56,209 nucleotides of DNA from an uncultured Treponema sp. (GCA_937877535.1 CALFJF010000017.1:1-56209), one strand, 5' to 3'; numbered from the stretch's first letter, positions 5,930 through 14,827 are shown. The notes: generated by a model not told the origin, from the letters alone. Translations and numbers: made by a program.

Positions 5930-7348
5930 ATGAAAAAACTGATTTTTCTAATTTTAGCAATGTTGGGAGCGACAACAATGGCAAGTGCAACGACTTTTCC
6001 TTCCCCGAGCGCGGACTTCGTTCTGATTGACGGCGGCACATTCCAAATGGGTAGCCCCGAGAGCGAGGACTGGCGGAGCAACGACGAGACGCAGCACCTC
6101 GTGACACTTTCTCCGTTCTTCATGGCAAAATACGAGGTGACGCAGAGGCAATGGCGGGAGATTACGGGCAAGAACCCGAGTACATTCACCGGCGACAGCC
6201 TGCCTGTGGAAAGCGTGACTTGGCTAGAGGCGGTGGAGTTCTGCAACGCGCTCTCAAAGCGTGACGGGCGCACTCCCGCGTACACGGTGGCGGACGGCGG
6301 GCTAACGGTCTCGTGGAATCGCGCGGCGAATGGCTACCGACTGCCAACCGAGGCGGAATGGGAAGCGGCGGCACGGGCGGGAACGGCAACGCCCTTCTAC
6401 AGCCGCAAAGTTCCCGGCGCGGACGACGCGAATTTCTACGCGCATTATCCCTATCAGATTGAGCAGAATTATTTTCACGACGAGGTTTTGGAGACGCGAC
6501 CCGGCGTGTACCGAGGAAAGACCGTTGCGGTCGGAAGCTTTGCGCCCAATCCGAACGGCTTGTTCGACATCTGCGGCAATGTGGGCGAATGGTGCTTCGA
6601 CTACTACGCGGACTATGTGGTTTCGACAAGCTCAACCACCGTTGCGCAGACGAACCCGACGGGCGTGGCGAGCGGAACGAGGCGCGTGTACCGTGGCGGC
6701 GGCTGGAACGATTTTGGAAAAAACCTGCGGAGCGCGTACCGGGCGGCAATGCAGCAGGACAGCAGCGCGTACAATGTGGGGCTGCGACTTGCGCTGAACG
6801 CGGACGACAGCACGGCGGGCATTGTCACCACGCGCGAAGAGGCGACCGCGAAAACCCGCACGGGAAAATCGCTCATCGTCTATTATTCCTGGAGCGGGAA
6901 CACGCGTGGCGTGGCAAAAGAAATCGCGCGTCAGACAGGCTTTGACACGATTGAGCTTGAACTGGAAAAGCCGTACTCCACGAACTACAACACCGTCCTG
7001 AACGAAGCCCAGCGCGACCAGCACGCACAAGCCCGCCCCGCTCTCAAAACAAAAATCACGCGCGAAAAATGGGCGGAATACGACACGATTATCATCGGCT
7101 ACCCCAACTGGTGGGCTTCGATCCCCATGCCGATTGCGACCTTGCTTGAAAGCTACGACTTTTCGGGAAAGACGATTCTCCCCTTCTGCTCGCACGGCGG
7201 CGGAAGGTTCGGTCAGAGCCTCACCGCAATCGCCAAGCTTGCGCCCAAGGCAAAAATTGCGGCGGGACTTTCCGTGCATTATTCGGGCGGAAGCTCGCTT
7301 GGCAAGGATGTGGCGAAGTGGCTGGAGAAGAACGGTGTGAAAAAGTGA
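5930..7348 (+). CDS. SUMF1-domain / flavodoxin fusion protein, exported
   Basis: 472 residues. Signal peptide about 1-21. A SUMF1 (formylglycine-generating enzyme-like) domain spans about 28-290: GGTFQMGSPESE, MAKYEVTQRQW, YRLPTEAEWEAAARAG, NVGEWCFDYY and YRGGGW. A complete flavodoxin_4 domain spans about 312-470: IVYYSWSGNTRGVAKEIA, IIIGYPNWWASIPMP, CSHGGGRFGQS. The paired cysteines used by true formylglycine-generating enzymes are missing after RGGGW, so sulfatase activation is unlikely. Residues 230-237 (VVSTSSTT) come from a palindromic repeat. It lies 12 nt after the separate flavodoxin gene. The joint role is unknown. Confidence 0.9.
   Translation: MKKLIFLILAMLGATTMASATTFPSPSADFVLIDGGTFQMGSPESEDWRSNDETQHLVTLSPFFMAKYEVTQRQWREITGKNPSTFTGDSLPVESVTWLEAVEFCNALSKRDGRTPAYTVADGGLTVSWNRAANGYRLPTEAEWEAAARAGTATPFYSRKVPGADDANFYAHYPYQIEQNYFHDEVLETRPGVYRGKTVAVGSFAPNPNGLFDICGNVGEWCFDYYADYVVSTSSTTVAQTNPTGVASGTRRVYRGGGWNDFGKNLRSAYRAAMQQDSSAYNVGLRLALNADDSTAGIVTTREEATAKTRTGKSLIVYYSWSGNTRGVAKEIARQTGFDTIELELEKPYSTNYNTVLNEAQRDQHAQARPALKTKITREKWAEYDTIIIGYPNWWASIPMPIATLLESYDFSGKTILPFCSHGGGRFGQSLTAIAKLAPKAKIAAGLSVHYSGGSSLGKDVAKWLEKNGVKK
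6617..6639. repeat. Dispersed palindromic repeat, in frame in the SUMF1 fusion
   Basis: GTGGTT-TCGACAAGCTC-AACCAC: a 6-bp stem around the conserved loop. It encodes VVSTSSTT between DYYADY and VAQTNPTG, where SUMF1 proteins have a variable loop before the PTG.ASG...RGG core. Confidence 0.9.
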
Positions 7349-7352
7349 TTGT

Positions 7353-7381
7353 GCAAAAAATCCAGATGGCAATCGACACGG
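7353..7381 (+). pseudogene. 29-bp remnant of a DUF4405 gene start
   Basis: Identical over 29 bp to 16075-16103, the codons for KQKIQMAIDT at the start of the DUF4405 gene 8.7 kb away. After this point the match ends. A DUF4405 gene may once have followed the flavodoxin genes here and been lost or moved. Nothing else is seen between 7349 and 7451. Confidence 0.6.
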
Positions 7382-7451
7382 TGGGGAAAGCGAGTTTTGC
7401 GAATGATTATAAATCAAAGGCAAAACCCATTGGGTCATCTAGTTTGCAGGC

Positions 7452-10400
7452 TTACGCGCTCCGTTTTTTCTTCCCTTTCGCATTGAACACATAATATACT
7501 GCTGGCATGATAAACAGCGTCATCACCGTGCCGAAGCCAAGTCCTCCAAGAACGGTGAGGTTTATCGGCTGAATCATCGCCGCGCCCTCGCTGGGGAAAA
7601 GTGCCATCGGAACCAGGGAGATGAGCGTAGTAAGCGTACTCATCAGAATGGGGCGCAGACGGCTCTTTGCGGCTTCAACGCAGGCTTCTTCAAGGCTCAT
7701 GCTTTTGCGCAGATTGTTCGCCGCGTCCACAAGCACGATGCCGTTGTTCACGATAACGCCCACGAGCATAAGCACGCCGAGGATGCTCATCATGCTAAGA
7801 GACTGACCGACTAGCAGGTAAATAAGCGCTACGCCGATAAATGAAAGCGGAATCGTAAAATAGATGATGAATGGGTCTTTTAGGCTTTCGAATTGGCTTG
7901 CCATGACCGCGAACACAAGCACCATCGCCATGATGATGACGATGACAAAGCCCTTTCCCATCTCAATCATGTCTGAAAAGTCGCCCGCTGTCTCAAAGCT
8001 TAAGGCCTCGTCCTGCACAAAATTTCCTTCGATGAGCGCGTTAATTTTTTGCTGAATGCTGCTGAGTGGAACGCCCACTTTGGGAACGGCTACCACGCTC
8101 GCCATTCTGCTCTGGTCCTTGCGGCTGATTGCGGCGGGTGCGGTCGTCTTTTCGTAGCGGGCGATTGCGGAAAGCGGAATTTGGATGCCAGCGTTGTTCG
8201 TTACGAAAAGCCTGTCCAAATCGCGCACTTTGCTTTTGTCCTCTGCTGAAAGACTTACGATGATGTCGCTGTCGTCGCCGTCGAGTGAGTAAGTGCCGGC
8301 TTCAAGACCGCTCACGGCGGCGCGAAGCTCGGTCGCAATGGTCTGAATGTTAAGCCCCAGCGTGCGGATTGCCTCGCGGTCAAGGCGAATTTTTACTTCG
8401 GGCTGTCCGTTTGAGATGTCGCTCGTCACTTCGTTTACAAGGTCGGCACATTCGTTTTTGATGAGCGACACGAGTTTTTCTGCCGTAGCCGAAAGAGTTT
8501 CAAGATTGTTGCAGTGAATTTCAAGCTCAAAGCCGCCCGACGCGCTCGACGCGCTGTTCAAGCCGATTGAAGTCGCCTCGAATTCAAATTCCGCGTCGTA
8601 AAAATCCTTAAAAACACTGCGGAGCGTGTCCTTCGCGCTTTCGGCATTTCCTTCTGAAAGCGTAATCAGAAGAGTCGCCTCGTTGGAGCTTGCCGCCGTC
8701 GCCCCTCCCACCGTGTAGCTTGAATAGGAAACGCCCGCGATTTCTTCCTTTGCGCGCCGCTCAAGCTCCTGAACCGCACTTTCGGTTTCCAGAATCGGAG
8801 TTCCTTTTGGAAGCGTCATCGCCACCTTCACCTGCTTTTCTGTGTTGGCGGGGAAAAGAATGAATCCGCGTGAAGGAATGGTCGCCATTGAAGCGAAAAA
8901 AAGCGCGACAAGAAAAGCGAACGACACAAGCTTGTGATGCAAAATCCAGCGGACAGCGCGGGCGTATGCGGAATAAATGCGGGATTCTTTTTCGTTTTTG
9001 GCGGTTTCTTCGGTCATTGAGCTTGTCGAAATGACCTGTTCATTTTTTGTAGTTTGCAATTCGCTTTGCGAATGCACAGGCTGGGCCACCGCTGGCACCT
9101 TCGGCTTTACTTTCAGATAATAGGCGGCAAGAACGGGAACGAGGATAATCGAAGTGAAGAGCGAGCAGATGAGCGCGACGCTGATTGCAAATCCCAAGTC
9201 CAAAAACGCCTCTCCCATGTAGCCCAAAAGGCTTCCGAACGCGAGCATTGGAACAAAAATACAGACGCTCGTTGCCGTGGACGAAATGACCGGCATGACC
9301 ATCTCGCCCGCTCCGTCAATCGAAGCCTGCAAGGGCGATTTTCCCTGAGATGAATGAGTGTAGATGTTTTCCAAAACGACGATTGAGTTATCAACGAGCA
9401 TACCAACGCCCAGCAAAAGTCCCGAAAGCGAAATCAGGTTCAGCGAAGTGCCGCGAAAATACATGAACACGAGCGTGATGATGATTGAGACCGGAATAGA
9501 AAGCCCGATAATCAGGGTGCTTTTTACATTGCGCAGGAAAATGAACAGCACGAAAACGGCAAGAATCGCGCCCACCACAACCGAACTTATGACCTCATGC
9601 ACGGTCGCTTCAATTTGGTCGGTATTGTTAGAGATTTCAATAATCTGAATGTCATCAGGGAGCTGCGCCAGAATGTGCGGAAGGGCGGCTCGGAGCGCGT
9701 GTGCCGCCGCAACGGAATTCTTTCCGCTCTGCTTTTGCACGGTAAACTGAACGCAAGGAACGCCGTCAAGATACGAAATCGAAGTAACATCCTTTGTGCC
9801 TTCCCAAACATCGGCAATGTCGCGAACCAGAACCGCAACCGCCTCTTTTTTGCCCTTGTAGGAAAGCGAAGGATTTTTGTAAGTCACCACCGTATCGCGA
9901 ATGTCGTCAAGATTTGAAAATGCGCCGTCGGCAGAAATCGTGTAGTTCGTTTCATCAGACTGGATAATTCCCGCCGAGCTTGAAAGATTCTGAGCCTTCA
10001 ATGCCTGAATCACGCTCGCAAGCGAAAGTCCGTAGGCTTCAAGACGGTCTGCGGAAACGGAAACGCGAACGCACTTTTCCTCGCCGCCAGAAATTTCCGC
10101 GCTCGCAACCCCGTCAATCTGCTCCAGCGCGGGAGAAACGATTTTGTCGGCATATTCATACAATTCCGCCGCAGTGTGGTCGCCCTGCATGGAAAGCGTC
10201 ATAAGCGGAATAAGGCTGGAGTCAAGCCGCATGGTGCTTGGCGAAGTCGCCGTATCGGGCAGAGAGGAGCGCACTCCGTCGATTTTGTCGCGAATGTCGT
10301 TTGAAACCGTGTCAAGATTCGTGCTTGTAGAAAAAGAAAGCTGAATTTGGCTGTAGCCCGTAGACGAGGTGGAGGAAATGTGCTTCAGTCCGCCCAAGCC

Positions 10401-10610
10401 CGAAAAAGCGGATTCCAGCGGTCGCGTAACATTCTGCTCCACATCCTCGGGAGAAGCGTTTCCGTAAAAAGTCTGAACCATAATCATCGGGTAATTCGTT
10501 TCGGGAAACATATCGAGCGCAAGATTTTTCCCGCAGAAGCCGCCAAGCGCGACCAGAATCGTAAAGAAAATCACCACCGTCAAAGGCTTTTTCAAAATCC
10601 GTTCAATCAT
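7452..10610 (-). CDS. RND efflux pump permease (AcrB/HAE1 type)
   Basis: 1052 residues, normal length; GGAGG precedes ATG 10610. Resistance-nodulation-division layout: TM1, large periplasmic loop, TM2-TM7, second loop, TM8-12. Family segments include ALDMFPETNYPMI, the TM4 proton-relay GVGMLVDNSIVVLENI (VDNS rather than the VDD of AcrB), and a late MLVGVIVNNGIVLVDAANN. It exports drugs or lipophilic compounds by proton antiport with the adaptor and outer-membrane channel encoded upstream. The cytoplasmic linker between the halves (about residues 500-545) holds eight residues, VISTSSMT (526-533), from a palindromic repeat. Confidence 0.95.
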   Translation of the reverse strand: MIERILKKPLTVVIFFTILVALGGFCGKNLALDMFPETNYPMIMVQTFYGNASPEDVEQNVTRPLESAFSGLGGLKHISSTSSTGYSQIQLSFSTSTNLDTVSNDIRDKIDGVRSSLPDTATSPSTMRLDSSLIPLMTLSMQGDHTAAELYEYADKIVSPALEQIDGVASAEISGGEEKCVRVSVSADRLEAYGLSLASVIQALKAQNLSSSAGIIQSDETNYTISADGAFSNLDDIRDTVVTYKNPSLSYKGKKEAVAVLVRDIADVWEGTKDVTSISYLDGVPCVQFTVQKQSGKNSVAAAHALRAALPHILAQLPDDIQIIEISNNTDQIEATVHEVISSVVVGAILAVFVLFIFLRNVKSTLIIGLSIPVSIIITLVFMYFRGTSLNLISLSGLLLGVGMLVDNSIVVLENIYTHSSQGKSPLQASIDGAGEMVMPVISSTATSVCIFVPMLAFGSLLGYMGEAFLDLGFAISVALICSLFTSIILVPVLAAYYLKVKPKVPAVAQPVHSQSELQTTKNEQVISTSSMTEETAKNEKESRIYSAYARAVRWILHHKLVSFAFLVALFFASMATIPSRGFILFPANTEKQVKVAMTLPKGTPILETESAVQELERRAKEEIAGVSYSSYTVGGATAASSNEATLLITLSEGNAESAKDTLRSVFKDFYDAEFEFEATSIGLNSASSASGGFELEIHCNNLETLSATAEKLVSLIKNECADLVNEVTSDISNGQPEVKIRLDREAIRTLGLNIQTIATELRAAVSGLEAGTYSLDGDDSDIIVSLSAEDKSKVRDLDRLFVTNNAGIQIPLSAIARYEKTTAPAAISRKDQSRMASVVAVPKVGVPLSSIQQKINALIEGNFVQDEALSFETAGDFSDMIEMGKGFVIVIIMAMVLVFAVMASQFESLKDPFIIYFTIPLSFIGVALIYLLVGQSLSMMSILGVLMLVGVIVNNGIVLVDAANNLRKSMSLEEACVEAAKSRLRPILMSTLTTLISLVPMALFPSEGAAMIQPINLTVLGGLGFGTVMTLFIMPAVYYVFNAKGKKKRSA
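9013..9035. repeat. Dispersed palindromic repeat, in frame in the RND gene
   Basis: Minus strand GTCATT-TCGACAAGCTC-AATGAC: the same loop as at 6617-6639 with a different, still complementary stem. Read in the gene frame as VISTSSMT, the same phase as the other two in-gene copies. Confidence 0.9.
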
Positions 10611-10638
10611 ACTTTCCTCCGCAAAAATCCCAGCTTCC

Positions 10639-11538
10639 CTACTCCGCTACCAGCACACTCTGCCCGTCAGAAATCATGTTCTGTCCTTTCACCACTATTT
10701 TTTGCCCTGCAAAAAGCCCGCTCGTGATTTCCGTTACGCCGTCCACGGAAAGACCTTTTTCAACTGCAATTCGGCGGACTGTGGCTTTGCCGCCAGCTTC
10801 TTCTAGCGCAAAGACAAAGGATTTTCCGTTGTTCTGGACGATTGCACGGTCAGGAACAGAAAGCACGCCTTCTTTTTTTTGGGTGAGGAGCTTTACATGG
10901 GCGAACATTCCCGATTTTACCAAGCCTTTTGTGTCGCCCACCTTTAGGTTGACCTGCATGGTGCGCGTTACGGGGTCCAATACAGGGGCGATTTTTGTGA
11001 TTTCTGCGGAAAAAACTTCGTCCGGGTAAGATTTGAAAGAAATTTCCGCGCTTTGATTTTTCTGAATCGAGGGAAGAAAACGCTCGCTCACATTTATGAT
11101 GATTTCCAGATTTTCGGTGCTTGCGATTTCTGCAAGTGCGCTGCTTGTCGTCACATAAGAGCCTACCGAAACAGGAATTGAGATTACCGTGCCTTCTGCC
11201 GCCGCCCTGACTGAGCTTACCGTAAAATCCGCGCCGGGCTTGCTCGCGTCAACTTGCGCGATAATCTGGTTTTTTCTTACGCGCTCGCCCGCTTCAACAA
11301 GAATTTTTGAGATTTTTCCCGCTACGGTCGGAAACACGGAAAAAGAATCGACAGCCTGAACGCTCCCGCCGAATTCGATGTAGTCCTCAAGGTCGCTCTC
11401 CTCTAGCGTCTGCACGGCAACGGTCGTTTCTGATTTTTGCGGCATGGCTTCGGCGGAAGCTTTTTTGTTCGAGCAAGAAGTCATTGCAAGCAAAAATGCC
11501 CCGCAAGTCACAATCAAAGTCATCGTTAGTTTTTTCAT
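10639..11538 (-). CDS. RND efflux periplasmic adaptor (membrane-fusion lipoprotein)
   Basis: 299 residues; AAGGAG upstream. Lipoprotein signal with lipobox AMTSC (Cys about 21). Barrel-sandwich halves are VFPTVAGKISKILVEAGERV and AAAEGTVISIPVSVGSYV, followed by beta-barrel and membrane-proximal domains (PVTRTMQVNLKV, KSGMFAHVKL, VPDRAIVQNNG). The two lipoyl halves are joined by only about 20 residues (DASKPGADFTVSSVRAA), so the long alpha-helical hairpin of AcrA/MexA is essentially absent. It lies between tolC-like and permease genes with short gaps (12 and 28 nt). Confidence 0.92.
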   Translation of the reverse strand: MKKLTMTLIVTCGAFLLAMTSCSNKKASAEAMPQKSETTVAVQTLEESDLEDYIEFGGSVQAVDSFSVFPTVAGKISKILVEAGERVRKNQIIAQVDASKPGADFTVSSVRAAAEGTVISIPVSVGSYVTTSSALAEIASTENLEIIINVSERFLPSIQKNQSAEISFKSYPDEVFSAEITKIAPVLDPVTRTMQVNLKVGDTKGLVKSGMFAHVKLLTQKKEGVLSVPDRAIVQNNGKSFVFALEEAGGKATVRRIAVEKGLSVDGVTEITSGLFAGQKIVVKGQNMISDGQSVLVAE

Positions 11539-11550
11539 CGCATATTCTCC

Positions 11551-12969
11551 TTATGATTTCTGCCAATCGGCGGGCAAGTCTAAAATGTATTCAAGCTCTG
11601 CGAGGGCGCAGATGTAGGTGTACCACTCGCTTTGCTCCGAAAGGCGCGTCTTGTTCAGCTGGGTTTCGGCATCCTTTACTTCAAGAAACTCCACCGTTCC
11701 CGCATTGTAGGCGCGGTTCAAAAGCCTGTGCGCCTCTTCTGCAAGCGCGATGTCCTCTTTTATTGCCCTGAGCGATTCTGAGGACGAAGCCAAATCGTCA
11801 AAAAGCTTTTCCGCGTCAAGAAGGACATCCTCCTTTTTCTGGTCAATCTGAAGGTAAAGCTTTTCGCGCTGGCGTTTCAAATCGTTGTAGCGAATCCTGT
11901 TGTTTGAAAAAGGGAGCGCGTTCGTAAAATTCCACACGAGCGACATACTCGCGCTTCCCCTGTCATTCCAATTCGAGTCGTCAAGCCAGTCGTCATCAAT
12001 CGGATTTAGGGTCGGCTTTGTGGCATAAGAAAATGTAAGTGTCGGCGTAAAGGAATCAAGGTTCAAGCCCCTCATCTGCGCCGAAAGCGATTCCGCCTGT
12101 TTTTCCAGAAGCTTGATTTCCGAGTTGGATTTCATGTATTTTTCAAGAATCTGCTCGCGGTCAAATTCAAAAAGCTCCGATTCAAGATTCCCGGAAAGCA
12201 AAAGCTCCGTGTCAGTGTCAAAGCCCAGAATCGCGGCGAACTGTTTCATCTGCGATTTGAAGGCGATTTCTTCTTTTTCCACATCGCGTTTCATGTTCTG
12301 GTAGGTTACATGGCTTTGAAGCACATTGAGCCGTGGCGAATTTCCGCTTCTGTAGCTTTTTTCGGTGTTCAGGTAACGCTGGTAGGTGTTTTCGAGCGTC
12401 TCCTTGTCGTTTTCAATCGTTTTTTGCTGCAGGAGCATAGCGTAAAAGAGTTTTTTCACGTCGCGCTCATTCTGCTTGACGACCTGCTCCCAGGAAATCA
12501 AGCCCGCCTCGTAATCACGGTTTGCTTTTTTTACATTTTCGATGATAGAAAGTCCCCATGAAAGCGAAATGCTTGCAGTCCCGATGACCGAATACTTGTC
12601 AGCCTCCCGCTCGTAATCGGAAGGAATGGGGCTTCCCGCGCCCGCTTTTTCGTAGAGGGGATTCAGGAGCGTGGCGTAGGTCGAATCGTACTCGTTGGGC
12701 TTTGCGACCGTCGCAGAAAAACTCACATCTGGGCAAAAAACATTGAGGACATGATTCCGCGAGTCCGCCTTTGAGTCCACATCAATCGCCGCGCTTCTGA
12801 TTGCACGGCTGTTCGTCCGCGCATAATCCACCGCCTCCTGCACCGTAAGCGTGATTTTTTTTGATTTCGCCGTGCCTTTCTCGGAAAACAGTGCGCTTTC
12901 TTCGGCAAAAAACGCGCTGTCCGTCAGAAAAATCAGCACAAGAAAGAAAAATAATTTCTGTCGCCTCAT
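11551..12969 (-). CDS. TolC-family outer-membrane efflux protein
   Basis: 472 residues, typical of OEP/TolC channels; GGAG upstream. Signal peptide about 1-22. The duplicated OEP repeat shows long helices (TLTVQEAVDYARTNS near the start; LLNRAYNAGTVEFLEVKDAE near the end). It forms the outer-membrane and periplasmic tunnel for the adaptor and permease encoded next. First gene of the operon; its promoter has the direct-repeat operator at 13029-13047. Confidence 0.93.
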   Translation of the reverse strand: MRRQKLFFFLVLIFLTDSAFFAEESALFSEKGTAKSKKITLTVQEAVDYARTNSRAIRSAAIDVDSKADSRNHVLNVFCPDVSFSATVAKPNEYDSTYATLLNPLYEKAGAGSPIPSDYEREADKYSVIGTASISLSWGLSIIENVKKANRDYEAGLISWEQVVKQNERDVKKLFYAMLLQQKTIENDKETLENTYQRYLNTEKSYRSGNSPRLNVLQSHVTYQNMKRDVEKEEIAFKSQMKQFAAILGFDTDTELLLSGNLESELFEFDREQILEKYMKSNSEIKLLEKQAESLSAQMRGLNLDSFTPTLTFSYATKPTLNPIDDDWLDDSNWNDRGSASMSLVWNFTNALPFSNNRIRYNDLKRQREKLYLQIDQKKEDVLLDAEKLFDDLASSSESLRAIKEDIALAEEAHRLLNRAYNAGTVEFLEVKDAETQLNKTRLSEQSEWYTYICALAELEYILDLPADWQKS

Positions 12970-13002
12970 AAAAAAATCTCCGTGTTTTTGTTTTGTACGG
13001 AG

Positions 13003-13047
13003 ATTCTAAAAAATCATTTTTTGCAATTTGTTTCGGATTTGTTGCGG
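13003..13047 (-). promoter_or_regulatory. Efflux operon promoter with direct-repeat operator
   Basis: Minus strand: two 8-mers CCGCAACA and CCGAAACA with 11-bp periodicity (40-47 and 29-36 in 13000s numbering), then exactly 20 nt, then -10 TAGAAT (13003-13008). The -35 region is poor. Head-to-tail repeats next to the -35 are typical of OmpR-family response regulators. The same layout occurs at 15878-15922. Confidence 0.7.
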
Positions 13048-13059
13048 AAATATTAAATT

Positions 13060-14127
13060 TTATATCCTTACCGTAAAGTCGCTTCCCTTGCCTTCCTCAC
13101 TTTCCACGCGGATTTTTGCCCCGGTGATGTCGCACACGCGCTTTACGAGGGCAAGCCCCAGTCCGTTGCCCTTTGTGGCGTGGCTCGTGTCGCCCTGGTA
13201 GAATTTTTCAAAGATGTGCTTCTGCGTTTCCGCGCTCATGCCGCACCCCGTGTCGCGGACACGCACAATCGTGCCATTTTCGCCCTGCAAAAGCGTGACC
13301 GTAACCGTGCCGCCCGTGAGCGTGAATTTGAATGCGTTTGAAAAGAGGTTGTGCCACACGAGCGAGAGCAATTCCGAATCCGACTGAACGAAAATGCCGT
13401 CCGAAATGTCGGCGTTCAGCTCAATCTGCCGCTCCTCCCAAATCGACTCGAATTCCAGAAGGCACTCGGTAAGCTGCTCGCTCAGGTTGAAGCGCGTTTT
13501 TTTGGGAAAAATCTGCTGGTTCTCCAGCTTGTTGAGCTTTAAGATGTTCGTGATGAGCGAAGTGAGGTGGCGGCTCGCCTGCGTAATCGAAAGCGCGTAG
13601 TCAATCCGCCTTTTTTCGTCAAGATTCGGGTCTTGCAGAATCGTGGCGTAATTCTGGATGACGGCAAGCGGCGTTTTCAGCTCGTGGCTCACATTGCTTA
13701 TAAAATCCGTGCGGAGCGTCTCAACGCTAGAAAGTTCTTGCGCCATTGCATTAATATTTTCGATAATCACATCAAATTCGTTTCCGAGACGCAGTCCCTT
13801 CCGCTTTGGTATGCGCACAGAAAAATCCCCTGTAGAAATTCGGTCGGTAGCTTTAAGAATGTTTTTGATTGGCCGCTCAACTCTGATTTTTCGGCTGATT
13901 CTGATGACGAGCGTGAGGAAAAGCGCCATTATGAAAATGTTGACGAATGTGACTTTCGCGCGGAACTCAATCACCTCGTTCGGAATTTTTGCATCGGCGT
14001 TTGAAAGAAAAATCATGATGCCCGCCGTTGTGATAAGGCAGACCGCCAGAAAAATGAGAAAATAGTCAAAGAAGGAAAAAATCGTGTACTTGACGCGCTT
14101 GTCGTCCACCGTGCGGCTGCCTCTCAC
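13060..14127 (-). CDS. Sensor histidine kinase (HAMP, HisKA, HATPase)
   Basis: 355 residues. TM segments about 18-42 and 62-78 flank a very short extracytoplasmic loop, so sensing is probably intramembrane or via a partner. HAMP about 80-132; phospho-acceptor His148 in FISNVSHELKTPLAVIQ; N box WHNLFSNAFKFT; G1 RDTGCGM; G2 GNGLGLALVKR. It overlaps the response regulator by 4 nt. With the barrel gene upstream and the efflux operon downstream it probably senses envelope stress or a toxic compound. Confidence 0.95.
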   Translation of the reverse strand: MRGSRTVDDKRVKYTIFSFFDYFLIFLAVCLITTAGIMIFLSNADAKIPNEVIEFRAKVTFVNIFIMALFLTLVIRISRKIRVERPIKNILKATDRISTGDFSVRIPKRKGLRLGNEFDVIIENINAMAQELSSVETLRTDFISNVSHELKTPLAVIQNYATILQDPNLDEKRRIDYALSITQASRHLTSLITNILKLNKLENQQIFPKKTRFNLSEQLTECLLEFESIWEERQIELNADISDGIFVQSDSELLSLVWHNLFSNAFKFTLTGGTVTVTLLQGENGTIVRVRDTGCGMSAETQKHIFEKFYQGDTSHATKGNGLGLALVKRVCDITGAKIRVESEEGKGSDFTVRI

Positions 14128-14801
14128 TTGACCACCGCCTTGTAGCCCAAGCCGTGTACCGTCACAATCTCAAAATCCGTGCAGGCAGAAAGCTTTTCGC
14201 GCAGCTTGGTGATGTAGACATCGACGGCACGCGGCGTGGCGGCTGTGTCCGCATCCCAGAATTCGTCCATGAGCTGCACGCGGGTGAAGGTCTTTTTGGG
14301 GTACGAAAGCAGTTTGTAAAGCAGATTGAATTCTCGCGCGGTGAGAGGGATTTCTTCATCGCCGTTTGCCGCGCTCCGTGCGTCCTCATCCATCGTAAAA
14401 GAGCCAACTGTGATTTTTTTGCTCTGCGCGATGTTCGCCCGCCGTAAGACAGCCGAAATCCGAAGCAAGAGTTCCTGCAAGTCCACGGGCTTTACCATGT
14501 AGTCGTCGATTCCCGCGTTGAAGCCGCGCTGCTTGGAATTGAAGTCGTCGCGGGCGGTCATAAAGATAATCGGAACGGTCGCGTTGATTTTTCGCACCGT
14601 CTCGGCAAATTCAAATCCGTCAATCTGTGGCATCATGATGTCCGAGATAATCAGGTCAAAAAGATTGTTGTACATGGCGTTGTATGCGTCGTTGGCAAGA
14701 AAGCAGCCCGTCGCCTCGTAGCCGTTCTGCCGTAAAAAAGAACACATCGTGCGGTTCAAGTCCGCGTCGTCTTCCACCACTAAGATTTTGAACATATTCA
14801 T
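14124..14801 (-). CDS. OmpR-family response regulator
   Basis: 225 residues. Receiver 5-118 with acidic pair D11-D12, phospho-acceptor D54 (ISDIMMPQIDG) and conserved Lys in DYMVKPV; winged-helix DNA-binding domain about 130-222 (LTAREFNLLYKLLSYPKKTF). GAGG precedes ATG 14801. It follows the barrel gene by 26 nt and overlaps its kinase by 4 nt. It probably binds the 11-bp direct repeats at 13029-13047 and 15904-15922, giving autoregulation and control of the efflux operon. Confidence 0.95.
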   Translation of the reverse strand: MNMFKILVVEDDADLNRTMCSFLRQNGYEATGCFLANDAYNAMYNNLFDLIISDIMMPQIDGFEFAETVRKINATVPIIFMTARDDFNSKQRGFNAGIDDYMVKPVDLQELLLRISAVLRRANIAQSKKITVGSFTMDEDARSAANGDEEIPLTAREFNLLYKLLSYPKKTFTRVQLMDEFWDADTAATPRAVDVYITKLREKLSACTDFEIVTVHGLGYKAVVK

Positions 14802-14827
14802 AGTATACCTCGTTTCGCCCGCTTTTC

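Noticed and set aside
6632..7438. 268-codon minus-strand frame opposite the SUMF1-flavodoxin gene
   Set aside because: Shadow of a gene with clear conserved motifs on the plus strand; Arg/His-rich with no start site.
14790..14815. A third copy of the GCGAAAC operator before the response regulator start
   Set aside because: Only one half-site is present and the spacing to TATACT does not match the other two promoters.
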